From assembly GCA_964304625.1 (NCBI GenBank), contig OZ199839.1, forward strand, positions 2,418,001 to 2,482,000: DNA of 64,000 nt, in the 5' to 3' direction. The DNA comes from Kudoa neothunni (Eukaryota > Cnidaria). Position numbers and translations under genes: made by a program. Shown piece after piece: positions 61,939 through 64,000 of this stretch (positions are counted from its first letter, which is position 1; every line of letters starts with the position of its first letter). Below the pieces are notes generated by a model. It saw only the letters and a list, made by a program, of their open reading frames with translations. It ran no database searches and was not told where the DNA came from.

Positions 61939-62406
61939 CTTATTGCCGGGGACAGATAACACATCAGTGTGACACTCGGACTCAGAACCCTGAGGTAATG
62001 GGTTAGAATCCGCTGGTAGTCAGTCTACTGCTTCCGTGTAGGTGGGTCTCTATCCCATATTTTAGAGTTGTGGTTAAAGTGTACTAAGCTAGCTTGTGGA
62101 GTGGTGTGGTGTGCACTAGCAGCCAAATTCGCGTGAATGGGAGTTTGAATCTCCGGAATCCAAAGAAAGGAAAGTAATTGCAGCCCTCACAGAGCCATCG
62201 TCCTTAAAAGGATAGTGTTTGGAGTGGTGGTCGCCCCGAGACGAGGATGTTTAGTGGTTTAAAGTCCCACACTACTGCATAAAGATAAGGGAGGAGGTTT
62301 CATGCTACGTCCTACGGTGCCTAAAGCGTTAATGGAAGAGGTCTGACCAAACAGAATTCCACAACCTAATAAGTTGCGCCAGGAGTTTTACCTTGAAAAC
62401 AAAAAA
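61939..62406 (+). mobile_element. tRNA-like SINE with A-rich tail and 9-bp duplication
   Basis: ATAATGTGT occurs directly before (61930-61938) and directly after (62407-62415) a 468-bp unit that ends in an A-rich tail, the hallmark of target-primed insertion. The unit is much GC-richer than its flanks. Its first 75 bases can be drawn as a tRNA-like fold: CTCGG pairs with CTGAG around an anticodon-sized loop, and GGGTTAGAATCC resembles a polymerase III B box. A second B-box-like word (GAGTTTGAATCTCC) lies near 62140. The body has no coding frame. The partner LINE is not in this window. Confidence 0.72.
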
Positions 62407-62415
62407 AATAATGTG

Positions 62416-64000
62416 TAATGCATCAAAGATTTTCTGAAGAAATAATAATTCATATCAACTAACGAAAAAACGAATTAAACTAATTTAACGTGAACGTGAA
62501 CGTAAAGTAATTATGTTAGTATGATATGGTTAAACGAGATCGGATAGCTGTGGGGTGCCCTACTCATCCAAAAGAGGAAACGGAGGGTCTATAGAGCGAA
62601 CGTACGACCAAAACATTGCTAGGTGTAAATTCGCGTCTCTATGATTAAATTATTAAATTTTCTTAAAACAAAATAAAGCTCACTCTTTTCTCGAAAGAGA
62701 ATCTGTATGGTTGTTAAATTTGAAATATTGCAAGAAATTAGTGGAACATATACCGGCGGTATTGCAGTAGACTGAGTAATCATTCTCCATATGTCTTGAC
62801 CTATACTCATTGGCGATTTTTCTAGCTTGTAACTTACACTAAATAAAAATATGGTTGGTAATATTCTATTAATCAGTTACATTTATTCTTTTTATAAGAT
62901 CCTGGTTCTTTTCCTCGCAATAAAACAGCATCACATTTCTTGCAACATTTTCTGTCGGAAATAAGATGTGGTTAATTTTTCCAAAGTACTTAATATATAT
63001 CTATAAATATGGAGAACAAATTTTTTTTACTGCACATAAAACACAATTCATCTCGTATTCGTTCAGGTTGACTAAAAAATTAACCATGGTAAAATGGATA
63101 CAGTTGTTAAATATAAATATTCAATTTTTAATAAGTAAGAGGAATGTCTCTCATTAATTGAATATGTTTAAAAATTCATAATAACTTGAGTCATAGAAAC
63201 ATTTTCTCTGACCTTCACAATACTCTCTGTGAATTGTAGACATGTTAACCAACGTCTCAATCGTAACATTTATTAATGATATACGACGACTCTAAAGAAT
63301 TTTAATGAAAATATTTCAACTATTGTACTACATCTAGTCTATATTTCATTTGACTACGCGATACCATGGCTTGAGTACGATCTATGAGTATGTTTTTTGT
63401 TTCATCGCCGAGGCGACGGTAATTAGGAGGAGGAAACTAAAAATTCTCAACTTTAATAAAAAATATTATGAACTTACAACAAAATGTGAAACAGATTCAT
63501 TTGATTGAAAGTTAACGCCAATCACCCCTAAACCTTTTAAATGCTGTTAACACAAGGAAATATACAGAAAAAGATAAAAATTGCAATCATCTCCAACTAT
63601 TTGTTATTTCTACCGGGGGAGTTGCGACCCTATTGTATTTAAAGTGATTTATCTTATGTATTTGTATTGAATAATAATTTTTTTTATCTAAATCATATTT
63701 TAAATTACAGTGTAACTTAATTCTGAGGTTATTTTGAAGCATGGATCCGTGACTTTGGTTCCCAGTTACGTTTCATACGTGAAAAAATAAATTGATGTTA
63801 GTTCAGCAGGTTATTTAACTTAGGAATATTTTTTCATATTATACATTTAAACGTGTCAAAACTCGCAGAAAACTCAAATATTAGTATATTCTCATTGTTA
63901 AATCAATTAACTTCATTCTTTATCAATTCTGAATAAAACGTTATTTTAGTTATCAAAAACACAAATTTCGTCACAGTTTTTGTAGAATAAAAGTATGATT
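62416..64000. other. no gene seen
   Basis: AT-rich to the window edge, apart from a GC-richer patch at about 62520-62640 that could be an older repeat piece. No supported gene. Confidence 0.45.

Noticed and set aside
1-64000. CRISPR array, operon-like defence cluster or retrovirus-like element
   Set aside because: No regularly spaced direct repeats, no bacterial-type gene packing, and no reverse transcriptase, integrase or capsid motif seen on either strand.

Overview
The window is AT-rich eukaryotic nuclear DNA from an animal. Pygopus, KANSL1, HAUS4, BCAP31, SCYL2, TIM22 and ribophorin I homologues are all present. Their exons are separated by very short GT-AG introns, mostly 31-60 nt; one intron of 1.17 kb in SCYL2 is the clear exception. 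The lineage cannot be fixed from this sequence. A compact genome of a small or fast-evolving invertebrate fits best.

Layout. 0.4-3 kb: two fragments of piggyBac transposons. 4.7-5.5 kb (+): a pygopus-type PHD finger gene. 5.82-6.36 kb (+): a structured RNA gene that I read as RNase MRP RNA (or the related RNase P RNA), with matching P1, P2 and P4 strands. 7-16.8 kb: a graveyard of DNA transposons (piggyBac, IS630/Tc1 type, FLYWCH-MULE, a Tigger element nested inside a smaller TA-flanked element, and several MITEs). 17.57-24.75 kb: TIM22 (+), SCYL2 (+, about 18 exons with a tandem Asn/Gln-rich tail) and BCAP31 (-). 28.4-30.4 kb (-): ribophorin I (OST1). 35.8-38.0 kb (+): KANSL1 with its PEHE domain. 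43.5-45.5 kb: a Merlin-type transposon with long inverted arms. 45.7-46.8 kb (+): HAUS4. 48.0-51.4 kb (-): an Asn/Gln/Ser-rich protein and a many-exon coiled-coil protein, neither identified. 58.5-60.9 kb (-): a piggyBac element with both ends and its TTAA duplication preserved. 61.9-62.4 kb: a tRNA-like SINE with target-site duplication.

The host genes are unrelated housekeeping or regulatory genes (Wnt co-activation, mitochondrial import, clathrin traffic, ER glycosylation, ER membrane sorting, histone acetylation, spindle augmin). They do not form one pathway. Several host genes show single-base phase breaks at short homopolymers (KANSL1, SCYL2, HAUS4), which looks more like draft-assembly error than gene death. 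I saw no tRNA gene, no CRISPR array and no convincing previously undescribed system. The most interesting items are the MRP-type RNA gene, the nested transposon stack, the long-armed Merlin element and the repeat-built SCYL2 tail.
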